A stretch of DNA of 13,257 nucleotides from DATLCI01 sp046714215 (GCA_046714215.1 JBKKBM010000295.1:1-13257); one strand, 5' to 3'; counted from the first letter of the stretch, positions 6,253 through 13,103 are shown. Program-made: numbers and translations. The notes: a model not told the origin generated them from the sequence alone.

Positions 6253-7847
6253 AGATCGTGATCGCGGAAAAAACTTCTCCTGCAGCGATCGAACTGTTTC
6301 GCGAGGAGGCGGGCTGGACCATCGTCACCGCCGACCAACTCAGTGGAGCCGACGCGCTTACCGCGCAACTGGCTGATGCCGATGCGCTGGTCGTGCGCTC
6401 CGCCGTGGATGTCAACGCTGCGCTGCTGGCGCACGCGGCCAAGCTGCGCGTGATCGGGCGCGCCGGCGTGGGCGTGGACAACATCGATCTGGACGCGGCT
6501 ACGCGCAAAGGCATTGTGGTGATGAACACGCCCGGAGCCAATGCCGTGGCCGTCGCGGAGCACACCTTCGCGCTCATGCTCTCATTGGCGCGCCATCTCT
6601 CCCGCGCGGATACGACCACCCGCGCCGGTAAATGGGAAAAGAAAACGCTGCAAGGCACGGAGCTGCGCGGTAAGACGCTGGGCATTGTCGGCTTAGGACG
6701 CATCGGCCTCGAAGTGGCGAGCCGCGCCCGCGCCTTCGGCATGAAGATCATCGCGCACGATCCTTTTGTCACGCAGGCCGCCGTCCGCGACCGCGAGATC
6801 ACGCTGACCACGCTCGACGAGGTCTACGCCGCGGCCGATTACATCTCGCTGCACGTCGGCCTCACGCCGCAGACGCAGGGCATGATCAATGAGGCGTCCA
6901 TCGCCAAGATGAAGAAGGGCGTGCGCATCGTGAACTGCGCGCGGGGCGAACTCATCGACGATACCGCCCTGGCGGTCGCGCTCAAGGCCGGAAAAGTCGG
7001 TGGCGCTGCCATCGACGTTTTTCACGTGGAGCCGCCGAAGGAATCGCCGCTGCTGGCGAGCGACAACGTGGTGGCTACGCCGCACATCGCGGGCTCGACC
7101 AACGAAGCGCAGGAAGCGGTGGGCATCCAGATCGCGCAGCAGGTGAAGGAGTACCTCAAGCGTGGCGTGATCCAGAATGCGGTGAACGTGCCGTCGGTGA
7201 CCGACGAAGAATACTCCGCGATTGCCCCCTACATCGAATTGGCGGAACGCCTAGGCTCGTTCCTGGCGCAGGTCGGTCCGCGCGACGCCAACCTGGAGGA
7301 GATCGGCGTGCGTTACAGCGGACGCATCGCCGAATGGAAGACTGACCTCATCCGTAATGCCGCCATCAAAGGCGTGCTCAACCAGTTCGCACCCGATAGC
7401 GCCAACCTGGTCAACGCCGCGGGCGTGGCCAAAGATCGCGGCATCCGGGTGGAAGAGTCAAAGAAGGCGGACACCTCCGGCGGCGCCGCCAACGTGCTTA
7501 CCCTCACGCTCAAAACTACGCAGAGCGTGCAGGAAGCGAAAGGCACGGTGCTGCGCGGCGATTCCAACCGTCTGCTGATGCTGAACGGCATCGACATCGA
7601 AGCGCCGCTGCGCAGCAACATGATCTACGTGCGCAATCAGGATGTGCCCGGGGTCGTGGGCAAGATCGGCACTATCCTGGGCGAGCACGGTGTGAATATC
7701 GCCAGCTTTTCTCTGGGGCGCAAGGAAGAGCATGTGGGCGCTGATGCGATCGCCGTGGTCGCGGTGGATAACGACGTCCCCGCCGCGGCATTGGATGATC
7801 TACGGAAGATTCCTGCGGTGCAGGATGTGCGCGCAGTAAAGCTCTAG
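6249..7847 (+). CDS. serA: D-3-phosphoglycerate dehydrogenase
   Basis: Oxidises 3-phosphoglycerate to 3-phosphohydroxypyruvate with NAD, the first step of serine synthesis (cytoplasm). It is the long 532-aa form: substrate and NAD domains (1 to about 310), an intervening ASB domain (about 320-450) and a C-terminal ACT domain (about 458-532, 'VPGVVGKIGTILGEHGVNIASF'). Visible: the Rossmann motif GLGRIG (148-153), the 'NCARGE' arginine R232, E261 in 'HVEPP', and H279 in 'ATPHIAGST', the complete catalytic set. The ACT domain is a usual serine-feedback site in this form; feedback here is inferred. Its ATG lies inside the ATGA shared with the stop of the POTRA gene, suggesting translational coupling. 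Its stop shares CTAG with the convergent protease gene. Confidence 0.95.
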   Translation: MKIVIAEKTSPAAIELFREEAGWTIVTADQLSGADALTAQLADADALVVRSAVDVNAALLAHAAKLRVIGRAGVGVDNIDLDAATRKGIVVMNTPGANAVAVAEHTFALMLSLARHLSRADTTTRAGKWEKKTLQGTELRGKTLGIVGLGRIGLEVASRARAFGMKIIAHDPFVTQAAVRDREITLTTLDEVYAAADYISLHVGLTPQTQGMINEASIAKMKKGVRIVNCARGELIDDTALAVALKAGKVGGAAIDVFHVEPPKESPLLASDNVVATPHIAGSTNEAQEAVGIQIAQQVKEYLKRGVIQNAVNVPSVTDEEYSAIAPYIELAERLGSFLAQVGPRDANLEEIGVRYSGRIAEWKTDLIRNAAIKGVLNQFAPDSANLVNAAGVAKDRGIRVEESKKADTSGGAANVLTLTLKTTQSVQEAKGTVLRGDSNRLLMLNGIDIEAPLRSNMIYVRNQDVPGVVGKIGTILGEHGVNIASFSLGRKEEHVGADAIAVVAVDNDVPAAALDDLRKIPAVQDVRAVKL

Positions 7848-9010
7848 TCTTCTTCGTTGCTGCTGGTGCGCAGCTTGCGCGTCTCCGCCAGCAGCCCCAT
7901 GGAATGCATCAGGTTCTGCAGCGTCACGATGCCCACCAAGCGGTTCTGGTCGACCACCGGAATGAGCGTTGAACTTTGCGCGGTGATCTTGCGGAAGGCC
8001 GCGGCCAGAGAATCAGAGCGGCTGCCAACGTCAAACGCCTTCTGCATCGCCGACTGCACGTAGCCGTTTCCCTGGTCGCGTAACGCGCTCAGAATGGTCT
8101 GCCGGCTGATGATGCCCACCATGTCAGCGCCGCGGATCACGGGAAAATCGTCCTGCAGAGAGTGCACCGCTTTGTTCAGCGCGTCTTCCAGGGTGTCCGC
8201 CGGCGAGAGCGTGGAGAAATCCGTCAGCATGATCTCTTCCAGCTTCACGTCTTCGATCACGGAATGGAAGTGCAGCGTGCGGTCTTCGATCTGCACCGCG
8301 ACGAAGAGGAAAAAGCCCACCAGCATCAGCCAGGTATTGAAGATGCCGGCAAAGATCAGGAACGTAGCGAAGACTTGTCCCATGCTGACCACGCGGCGGG
8401 TGGCGCTGCGGAAGTCCATGTCGCGATCGCTCGAGCGTAACAGCAGCGCGCGCAGAACGCGGCCGCCATCGAGCGGATACGCCGGGATGAGGTTCAATGC
8501 GCCGAGAAAGATGTTGACCCAGACCACGCTGCGCATGGTGTCGCCCGGGGTAATGAATGGCCGCGCAAACATCGGGGCCTCAGGATGCATCACCAGCGCC
8601 ACCACCATGGCCACACCGCCCAGCAGCAGACTGGTTATGGGGCCGGCTAGAGCTATCGCAATCTCGTCTTGGGAACGGTCAACGCTCGAACGGTCAATGC
8701 CCGCCCTGTCCAGGCCCGGCCGAACGCTTTCGTTCTCCGAGCTTTCATAGAGGGCGACACCGCCGATGGGCAACAGCATGACCCCACGCGGCAGGCGTCC
8801 ACGCTTTTGCGCCATCACCAGATGCCCGATCTCATGCGCCAGCACGGCCATCAGGACGATGCCGGAGAGGACCAGCCCGCGCCACGCACCCACCCCTTCT
8901 TTCGGGTCCACCGCCACCAGCATGATGAACAGCACCATGAAGAGGAATGCCAGGTGGATCCGGAATTCGACTCCGGCGATGCGGCCGATCGGGATGGACC
9001 AAGTTCTCAT
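7844..9010 (-). CDS. M50 (site-2) membrane metalloprotease with two CBS domains
   Basis: Polytopic zinc protease of the site-2 type, cutting substrates within or near the inner membrane. The 388-aa protein shows the zinc motif HEIGH (59-63) in the second membrane segment and 'NLIPAYPLDGGR' (173-184), which supplies the third ligand D181. About five or six hydrophobic segments lie in residues 17-235. Two CBS domains make the C-terminus (about 250-310 and 325-378, 'TLIPVVDQNRLVGIVTLQN'), which in this subfamily bind adenine nucleotides. Between 'PIGGVALYES' and 'IALAGP' is an extra hydrophilic loop with three DRxxx units (101-115). There is no PDZ domain. Substrate unknown; anti-sigma factors are a common target for site-2 proteases. 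ATG at 9010 is the only plausible start. It is divergent from rsmD. Confidence 0.9.
   Translation of the reverse strand: MRTWSIPIGRIAGVEFRIHLAFLFMVLFIMLVAVDPKEGVGAWRGLVLSGIVLMAVLAHEIGHLVMAQKRGRLPRGVMLLPIGGVALYESSENESVRPGLDRAGIDRSSVDRSQDEIAIALAGPITSLLLGGVAMVVALVMHPEAPMFARPFITPGDTMRSVVWVNIFLGALNLIPAYPLDGGRVLRALLLRSSDRDMDFRSATRRVVSMGQVFATFLIFAGIFNTWLMLVGFFLFVAVQIEDRTLHFHSVIEDVKLEEIMLTDFSTLSPADTLEDALNKAVHSLQDDFPVIRGADMVGIISRQTILSALRDQGNGYVQSAMQKAFDVGSRSDSLAAAFRKITAQSSTLIPVVDQNRLVGIVTLQNLMHSMGLLAETRKLRTSSNEED
8673..8697 (-). repeat. In-frame 15-bp tandem repeat in the protease gene
   Basis: GAACGGTCAA occurs at 8673-8682 and again at 8688-8697, period 15 bp. On the coding (minus) strand it encodes successive five-residue units of type DRSSV/DRSQD, preceded by a diverged unit DRAGI. 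The period is a whole number of codons, so the frame is kept. Confidence 0.6.
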
Positions 9011-9047
9011 AGGCCAATGAAGGCTGGTTCTTTAGATGCTGGCTTTT

Positions 9048-9057
9048 ATTGTATACA
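9048..9057. promoter_or_regulatory. Overlapping divergent -10 boxes (rsmD / protease)
   Basis: The palindrome TGTATACA (9050-9057) lies between the two divergent genes. Read on the plus strand it offers TATACA (9052-9057), 9 nt before the rsmD ATG. On the minus strand it offers TACAAT (9053-9048), 37 nt before the protease ATG. No strong -35 is seen for either. Confidence 0.35.
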
Positions 9058-9066
9058 TGGAAGGCC

Positions 9067-9630
9067 ATGCGCATTATCGCGGGACAATTCCGCAGTCGGA
9101 AGCTCGCCGCGCCGCCGGGCGTGACCACGCGTCCCACCAGCGACCGTCTGCGCGAGACGTTATTTAACGTGCTGGCCCCCGCCCTGGCCGACACCGTCTT
9201 TCTCGACCTCTATGCCGGCAGCGGCGCCGTGGGCATCGAGGCCATCAGCCGGGGCGCGCGGCAGGTGTACTTCGTCGAATCTGACCGCAAGGCGGTGCGC
9301 ACCATCCGCGACAATCTGAAGTCGCTCGCCATTGAAGAAGGCTTTGAAGTATTAGAGCGCGAAGTCATCATGGCGCTGCGTTTGCTCGATTCGCAGGTAG
9401 TGCGTTGCGACGTGGTTTTTCTGGATCCGCCGTACGGCTTCCACGGTGCTTACGAACAGGTGCTCGGATTTTTATCGCAGTCGCGGCTGTTGCATGGGGA
9501 GAGCATCGTCATCGCGGAGCACGACAAGCACTTTGACCTAGGCGACACCGTGGGCGCGCTCACACGCTATCGCACGCTGAAGCAGGGCGATGCGGTGCTG
9601 AGTTTTTATCGCAAGCCAGCCGCTACATGA
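9067..9630 (+). CDS. rsmD: 16S rRNA (guanine966-N2)-methyltransferase
   Basis: Methylates N2 of G966 in 16S rRNA using S-adenosylmethionine. The 187-aa length is normal. It begins MRIIAGQFRSRKL, the usual RsmD N-terminus, followed by 'RPTSDRLRETLFNVL', then the SAM site 'FLDLYAGSGAVGIEAISRGA' (45-64), 'FVESD' (69-73) and the catalytic motif DPPY (120-123) in 'VVFLDPPYGF'. ATG 9067 was chosen over an in-frame TTG at 9049 because the family begins at MRII. The last 8 bp overlap the end of the next gene on the opposite strand. Confidence 0.93.
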   Translation: MRIIAGQFRSRKLAAPPGVTTRPTSDRLRETLFNVLAPALADTVFLDLYAGSGAVGIEAISRGARQVYFVESDRKAVRTIRDNLKSLAIEEGFEVLEREVIMALRLLDSQVVRCDVVFLDPPYGFHGAYEQVLGFLSQSRLLHGESIVIAEHDKHFDLGDTVGALTRYRTLKQGDAVLSFYRKPAAT

Positions 9631-10174
9631 TCAGTTGCTTGGTCCTTCGCGCAATGGGGTGCTGCATCACCTCGAGTTCGTTCTTCACGATGTTCAGCCC
9701 ATAGACGCAGCGCTCGAACTCGCGCGAGAGTTTGGCGAAGAGGGGCGCCACCTTGGCATATTCGAAGTGTTCGAACTTGGAGACGATGTAATAGCTCTCC
9801 TTGCCCGCCTTGATGAAATCGACTACATTCTCCAGCCGCTGGCGGCGGAGGCGGTAATGCTGGATGCTCTCCGGATACATGCCAGTCCAGAACAGCGTGT
9901 AATCGCCGATGTGTTTGCGCACCTGGCGTTCACGGTCGAATGAAGGCGCGGGCCCATAGATGGGGTCGGCCTCCAGCAGCATCTCGCCTACATCCGCCAG
10001 CGGACGCCCTTCCTGGTCACGGATCTTGAACAGCTCGTCCGCCTCGCAGAACTCCGCCAACAGGTTGGAGATGTAGCCGCTGATCTCGACATCGCGGATG
10101 CCGACATCGTCGGTGTAGTGCTTCTCGACCAGTTCCGTAAAGAACTCACGCAGAGCATGGGTTTCCGGGACCAT
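9623..10174 (-). CDS. Protein of unknown function, mainly helical
   Basis: 183 aa from ATG 10174 ('MVPETHALREFF'). An in-frame GTG at 10234 would add 20 Arg/Cys-rich residues of little promise, though a candidate promoter lies upstream of both. I do not recognise the family. It has no signal peptide, membrane segment or cysteine cluster. It is rich in charged and aromatic residues, and most of it could be alpha-helical: 'LREFFTELVEKHY', 'ISNLLAEFCEADELFKI', 'VGEMLLEADPIYGPAPSFDR', 'HIGDYTLFWTGMYPES', then a long helix pair to the end. Codon use resembles neighbouring genes and the frame is open throughout, so it is very likely real. I have a vague memory of similar hypothetical proteins in Acidobacteria. 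Convergent with rsmD, with stop regions overlapping by 8 bp. Confidence 0.75.
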   Translation of the reverse strand: MVPETHALREFFTELVEKHYTDDVGIRDVEISGYISNLLAEFCEADELFKIRDQEGRPLADVGEMLLEADPIYGPAPSFDRERQVRKHIGDYTLFWTGMYPESIQHYRLRRQRLENVVDFIKAGKESYYIVSKFEHFEYAKVAPLFAKLSREFERCVYGLNIVKNELEVMQHPIARRTKQLIM

Positions 10175-10271
10175 TCGCTTACACGCACCCTTCCTGCGGC
10201 TGCTGCATTCTGCGGATACCCGCTGCAACCGCACCTAACGATTTTGGCGAAAGAGCTATCTACTTGGACGC

Positions 10272-10300
10272 ATTCTGGGGCGGTTAGTTTTTCTGTGCAA
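10272..10300 (-). promoter_or_regulatory. Candidate promoter of the unknown gene
   Basis: On the minus strand, TTGCAC (10300-10295) and CAGAAT (10277-10272) are separated by 17 bp. The start of transcription would be near 10265, upstream of both candidate start codons (10234 and 10174). Confidence 0.45.
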
Positions 10301-10329
10301 GTACAAACTGGCGGCAGGCCTCAACTTTG

Positions 10330-10356
10330 TCAGCACTCTTTGAATGAGAGTGCAAG
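10330..10356. promoter_or_regulatory. CIRCE-like palindrome (candidate HrcA operator)
   Basis: TCAGCACTC (10330-10338), 9 bases, then GAGTGCAAG (10348-10356). The CIRCE consensus bound by HrcA is TTAGCACTC-N9-GAGTGCTAA; this site matches 15 of 18 arm positions with the exact 9-nt spacer, and the inner GCACTC/GAGTGC is perfect. It lies between the unknown minus-strand gene (about 30 bp upstream of its -35) and the ridA-like gene (about 130 bp before its ATG). No heat-shock gene is adjacent, so the target is unclear. A further GAGAGTGC follows at 10361-10368. Confidence 0.5.
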
Positions 10357-10445
10357 GGCCGAGAGTGCGGAGCCGGTGCTTCGGCGGCCATGCGGCTTTG
10401 CGCGACTTTGGTGACTGTCCACCGGTAACTAGCCCGCCGATGATT

Positions 10446-10451
10446 TAGAAT
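10446..10451 (+). promoter_or_regulatory. Candidate -10 box for the ridA-like gene
   Basis: TAGAAT, identical to the -10 proposed for panB, stands 36 nt before the ATG at 10488. No clear -35 is found at normal spacing. Confidence 0.35.
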
Positions 10452-10487
10452 CGCCGCCCGGGTCTTATCCAAGAAGAGTCTCATCCC

Positions 10488-10892
10488 ATGAAGCGCGAAA
10501 ACTTTTCTACCGACACCAAGTGGGAACCCATCGTCGGATACTCGCGCGCGGTGAAGGTCGGTAACATGATCTTTGTCACCGGTACCACGGCGACCGACGA
10601 GACGGGCCACGTCATTGGTATCAACGACGCGTACGCGCAGACCCGGCAGGCACTCAACAACATCGAGCGCGTGCTCGAGCGCGCGGGCGCAACCATGAAG
10701 GATGTGGTCCGCACCCGCATTTTCGTTACCGACATCGGCCGCTGGGAAGAGGTAGGCCAGGCGCACGCCGAATACTTCCGCGACATCCGCCCGGCCACCA
10801 CCATGGTCGAGATCTCCCGGCTGATCGCGCCGGAGATGCTGGTAGAGATCGAGGTTGACGCCGTCATACTCGGCGCAGAGGAGACACTATGA
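10488..10892 (+). CDS. RidA/YjgF/UK114-family protein lacking the catalytic Arg
   Basis: Small 134-aa trimer-forming Rid-family protein. Visible: 'VGNMIFVTGTTATD' (25-37), 'AYAQTRQALNNIERVLERAGA' (family helix), 'VVRTRIFVTDI' (73-83) and the C-terminal 'RPATTMVEISRLIAPEMLVEIEVDAV' region (101-126). In RidA of E. coli the last region reads 'PARSCVE', where the Arg (R105) holds the 2-imino acid. Here the aligned residue is Thr (T104). The protein therefore belongs with the Rid branches that lack this Arg, and 2-aminoacrylate deamination should not be assumed. SD-like GAAGAG (10473-10478) lies 9 nt before the ATG. Its stop overlaps the next start in ATGA, so it is likely co-translated with the secreted amidohydrolase. 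Cytoplasmic. Confidence 0.88.
   Translation: MKRENFSTDTKWEPIVGYSRAVKVGNMIFVTGTTATDETGHVIGINDAYAQTRQALNNIERVLERAGATMKDVVRTRIFVTDIGRWEEVGQAHAEYFRDIRPATTMVEISRLIAPEMLVEIEVDAVILGAEETL
10878..10883 (+). promoter_or_regulatory. Strong ribosome binding site for the amidohydrolase
   Basis: GAGGAG ends 5 nt before ATG 10889, inside the last codons of the upstream gene. It is among the best Shine-Dalgarno sites in the window. Confidence 0.6.
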
Positions 10893-12208
10893 GATTCTTC
10901 GTTCTGGTGCTGATGGCAGCTTCCGCATTCGCCCAGACACCCGCGAAAGCTCCGCCTGAACCCATCACCATCATCAAGGCGGGCGCGCTCATCGACGGCA
11001 TCTCCGCCGAGCCCAAGCGCGATGTCACCATCGTCATCCGCGGCAACAAGATCGAATCGGTGGGCGCGCGCGGCGGGTTCATCGCCGAGGGCCCGCACAA
11101 ACCGCGGGTCATTGACCTCTTCGGCTACACCGTGTTGCCCGGCCTCATCGACGCGCACACCCACATCTTCCTGCAAGCCTACAAGCCTGACGACTACGAC
11201 ACGCAACTGATGAAGCACGGCATGGCTTATCGCTCCGCCCGGGCCGCAGCGGCGGCGCGGCGCGCCCTGGAGCAGGGCTTCACGACGATCCGGGATCTTG
11301 AGACCGAGGGCGCCGGCTACGGCGATGTTGGCATCCGCCAGGCCATCCTTGACGGCCACATCCCCGGCCCGCGCATGTTCGTGGTCACGCGCGCCATCTC
11401 CACCACCGGCGGCTATCCGCTGCACGGCTATTCGCCGGAGATCGAAGTCCCCAAGGGCGTGCAGATCATCGACGGCCCGGTCGAAGCGCGCAAAGCCGCG
11501 CGCGAGCAGATGGAGCACGGCGCCGATTGGATCAAGGTCTACATGACGCACCGCTCCTGGCTGAGTGACAAAGGCGACCTCGTCTCCCAGCCCACGCTCA
11601 CGCGCGAAGAGATCACGGCCATCACCAGCGAGGTCCATGGCTGGGGACGCAAGGTCGCGTGTCACGCCTACAACGGCGAGGGCATGCAGCGCGCGCTCGA
11701 CGGAGGGTGCGATTCCATCGAGCACGGGCTTGAACTGACGGACACCAACATCGCCCAGATGGTGAAACAGGGCACCTGGTATTGCCCCACGATGTCGGTC
11801 TACTACGCCGACAACGCGCCGGAGAACACGCCTGCCGGTCGTCGCGACCGCAAGCGCGTCGCGCTGCATGGCCCGTCGCTCAGCAAGGCGTACAAGGCGG
11901 GTGTGAAGATCGCCTTTGGCACGGACGCAGGCGGCTTTCCCTGGGCCGACCCCATGGCCCAGGAGTTTGAACGCATGGTCGAGTTCGGGTTCACGCCGAT
12001 GGATGCGATCAGATCCGCTACCTCGAAGGCCGCGGAGATGCTCGGCATGGCGGGTAAGGTGGGTACGATCGCCGCCGGCGCTTTTGCGGACATCGTCGCC
12101 GTTCAGGGCGACCCTGTTGCCGACGTGAAGGTCCTTAAAGACGTGAAGTTTGTGATGAAAGACGGCGTGGTTTTCAAGGAAGCCGTGAAAGAAGCAGCCA
12201 AGCCCTAG
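10889..12208 (+). CDS. Exported amidohydrolase (imidazolonepropionase/prolidase-like)
   Basis: Metal-dependent hydrolase of the amidohydrolase superfamily, acting outside the cytoplasm. The 439-aa protein starts with a signal peptide (MRFFVLVLMAASAFA|QTP). It then shows the small beta domain ('AGALIDGISAEPKRDVTIVIRGNKI'-type), 'VLPGLIDAHTHIFL' with the metal pair H90 and H92, 'DWIKVYMT' with the bridging Lys K216, 'CHAYNGEG' (H259), 'SIEHGLELTD' (H279) and 'FGTDAGGF' with the catalytic D346. The complete binuclear-metal ligand set is present. The closest described groups are imidazolonepropionase-like and Xaa-Pro/Xaa-Arg dipeptidase-like amidohydrolases, so a peptide or cyclic amide is a fair guess. 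The substrate cannot be fixed from sequence. It is coupled to the ridA-like gene by a 4-nt overlap. Confidence 0.9.
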   Translation: MRFFVLVLMAASAFAQTPAKAPPEPITIIKAGALIDGISAEPKRDVTIVIRGNKIESVGARGGFIAEGPHKPRVIDLFGYTVLPGLIDAHTHIFLQAYKPDDYDTQLMKHGMAYRSARAAAAARRALEQGFTTIRDLETEGAGYGDVGIRQAILDGHIPGPRMFVVTRAISTTGGYPLHGYSPEIEVPKGVQIIDGPVEARKAAREQMEHGADWIKVYMTHRSWLSDKGDLVSQPTLTREEITAITSEVHGWGRKVACHAYNGEGMQRALDGGCDSIEHGLELTDTNIAQMVKQGTWYCPTMSVYYADNAPENTPAGRRDRKRVALHGPSLSKAYKAGVKIAFGTDAGGFPWADPMAQEFERMVEFGFTPMDAIRSATSKAAEMLGMAGKVGTIAAGAFADIVAVQGDPVADVKVLKDVKFVMKDGVVFKEAVKEAAKP

Positions 12209-12247
12209 CAAACACGTGACGGCGTCGGCGCATCTGTTTACTCAGCT

Positions 12248-12799
12248 ATGACTGAACCGATGGACGATAAGAAGCCGAGCACCAAACCGCGCGCTAAACG
12301 CCCGCCCCTGAAGGCGGTGGATATCGCCCGCGACCATACTGAGAAGGGCTGGCGCGCATCGTTCGCCACGTTCTCCAAGCGGACCGCGGGCGCCGTCGGC
12401 TCACCCCTTATGTTCCTGATCGCCCTGGCAGTCGTCCTGATCTGGGGCATCTCTGGGCCCATGTTCGGTTTTTCTCACACCTGGCAACTCATCATCAATA
12501 CCGGCACCACCATCCTCACTTTCCTCATGGTTTTCCTTATCCAGAGCACGCAAAACCGCGACGCGAAAGCGATCCACTTCAAGCTGGACGAGCTGATCCA
12601 CGCGGTGCATGGCGCGCATGAAGAATTGATCGACGTGGAAGACCTCACCGACGAGGAGCTCGACGAACTCGGCGAGCACTATCACCAGGTCCGCGCGGAA
12701 GAGGCCGGGGCCCGCGTCCCGGACGACGCGAAAAAGACAACACTCTCGCGGACCAGATCGAACGGCAGGCGCAACGGCCGGTCCAAGCCCGCGGCTTAA
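12248..12799 (+). CDS. Low-affinity iron permease family protein
   Basis: Small inner-membrane protein of the family named for fungal low-affinity iron transporters (Fe_hom type). Its transport role in bacteria is not well established. Of 183 aa, residues 1-45 are basic and hydrophilic. Two membrane segments follow (about 53-73 'PLMFLIALAVVLIWGISGPMF', 79-99), then the family signature 'FLIQSTQNRDAKAIHFKLDELI' (96-117). An acidic stretch ('DVEDLTDEELDELGEHYHQ', 129-147) and an Arg/Lys-rich tail complete it. The ATG at 12248 has no clear ribosome binding site; a second in-frame ATG at 12260 (residue 5) is also possible. It lies 39 nt after the amidohydrolase stop, so it could be read through from that operon, but the functions look unrelated. 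Confidence 0.82.
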   Translation: MTEPMDDKKPSTKPRAKRPPLKAVDIARDHTEKGWRASFATFSKRTAGAVGSPLMFLIALAVVLIWGISGPMFGFSHTWQLIINTGTTILTFLMVFLIQSTQNRDAKAIHFKLDELIHAVHGAHEELIDVEDLTDEELDELGEHYHQVRAEEAGARVPDDAKKTTLSRTRSNGRRNGRSKPAA

Positions 12800-12805
12800 C
12801 TTTTT
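12785..12805 (+). terminator. Weak Rho-independent terminator candidate
   Basis: AAGCC-CGC-GGCTT (12785-12797) forms a 5-bp hairpin overlapping the iron-permease stop, followed after 3 nt by TTTTT (12801-12805). The stem is short, so this is tentative. Confidence 0.3.
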
Positions 12806-13084
12806 ATCCGTAACTTCATCATCGCCACGATGCCGAATGCCGGGCCGATGGCTTAGGCTGGCCGCTGCCCAGTCCCAACCGGCGTAGTGGCCGACGTATG
12901 CCGTGACCCGAATGGAGGCGGTCGTCAGGAGGAATCCCAAGCGCTGTCTGGCAGCGTCAAATGCGGTGCCCACGTAGCGCGGGTCCGAGACCTCACTGAC
13001 GATGCCCGAGAACTGCGCCGAGTCCGCGCTCGCCGCCACGGAAAGCAGAATGAGCACACGCCACGGCGAAGGAGTTGCGAAGAA
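12796..13084 (-). pseudogene. Decayed C-terminal remnant of an MFS transporter
   Basis: On the minus strand the pieces 'ADSAQFSGIVSEVSDPRYVG', 'LGFLLTTASIRVTAYVG' and, in another frame, 'IGPAFGIVAMMKLRIKS' plus stop match the usual C-terminus of a group of MFS transporters ('ADSAQFS..V.E....YVGTALTLQTALGFLLT...GPA.G..AM..LR'). Removing one base each from the AAA at 12959-12961, the GG at 12950-12951, the CCC at 12936-12938 and the TT at 12853-12854 restores 'VGTALTLQTALGFLLT' and joins the tail in frame. Upstream, a TGA (13085-13087) closes the frame, and the DoxX-like gene occupies the place where the other 300 or more residues should be. The piece is therefore truncated and frameshifted. 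Its stop overlaps that of the iron-permease gene (TTAA). It fills the otherwise gene-free 12800-13114 stretch. Match to the family is from memory. Confidence 0.7.
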
Positions 13085-13103
13085 TCACGCGGGAGATTGT
13101 AAT
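13075..13103 (+). promoter_or_regulatory. Promoter of the DoxX-like gene
   Basis: TTGCGA (13075-13080) and TGTAAT (13098-13103) have an ideal 17-bp spacer. The predicted transcript start, near 13110, is only about 5 nt before the ATG at 13115, giving a nearly leaderless message. Confidence 0.5.

Noticed and set aside
9049..9066. TTG start for rsmD six codons upstream
   Set aside because: The family begins at MRII; the extra codons overlap the likely -10 box.
10175..10234. GTG start for the unknown minus-strand gene
   Set aside because: The added 20 residues are Arg/Ser/Cys-rich and unlike the rest; not excluded because the promoter lies upstream of both starts, but ATG 10174 is preferred.
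10481..12211. 576-aa open frame on the minus strand opposite the ridA-like and amidohydrolase genes
   Set aside because: It is a shadow of two well-supported coding genes; its His/Val/Arg/Asp-rich composition is what GC-rich antisense frames produce.
12401..12795. Minus-strand frame continuing from the MFS remnant through the iron-permease gene
   Set aside because: The MFS similarity ends in a stop at 12796-12798 in its restored frame; the continuation is only the antisense of the permease gene.
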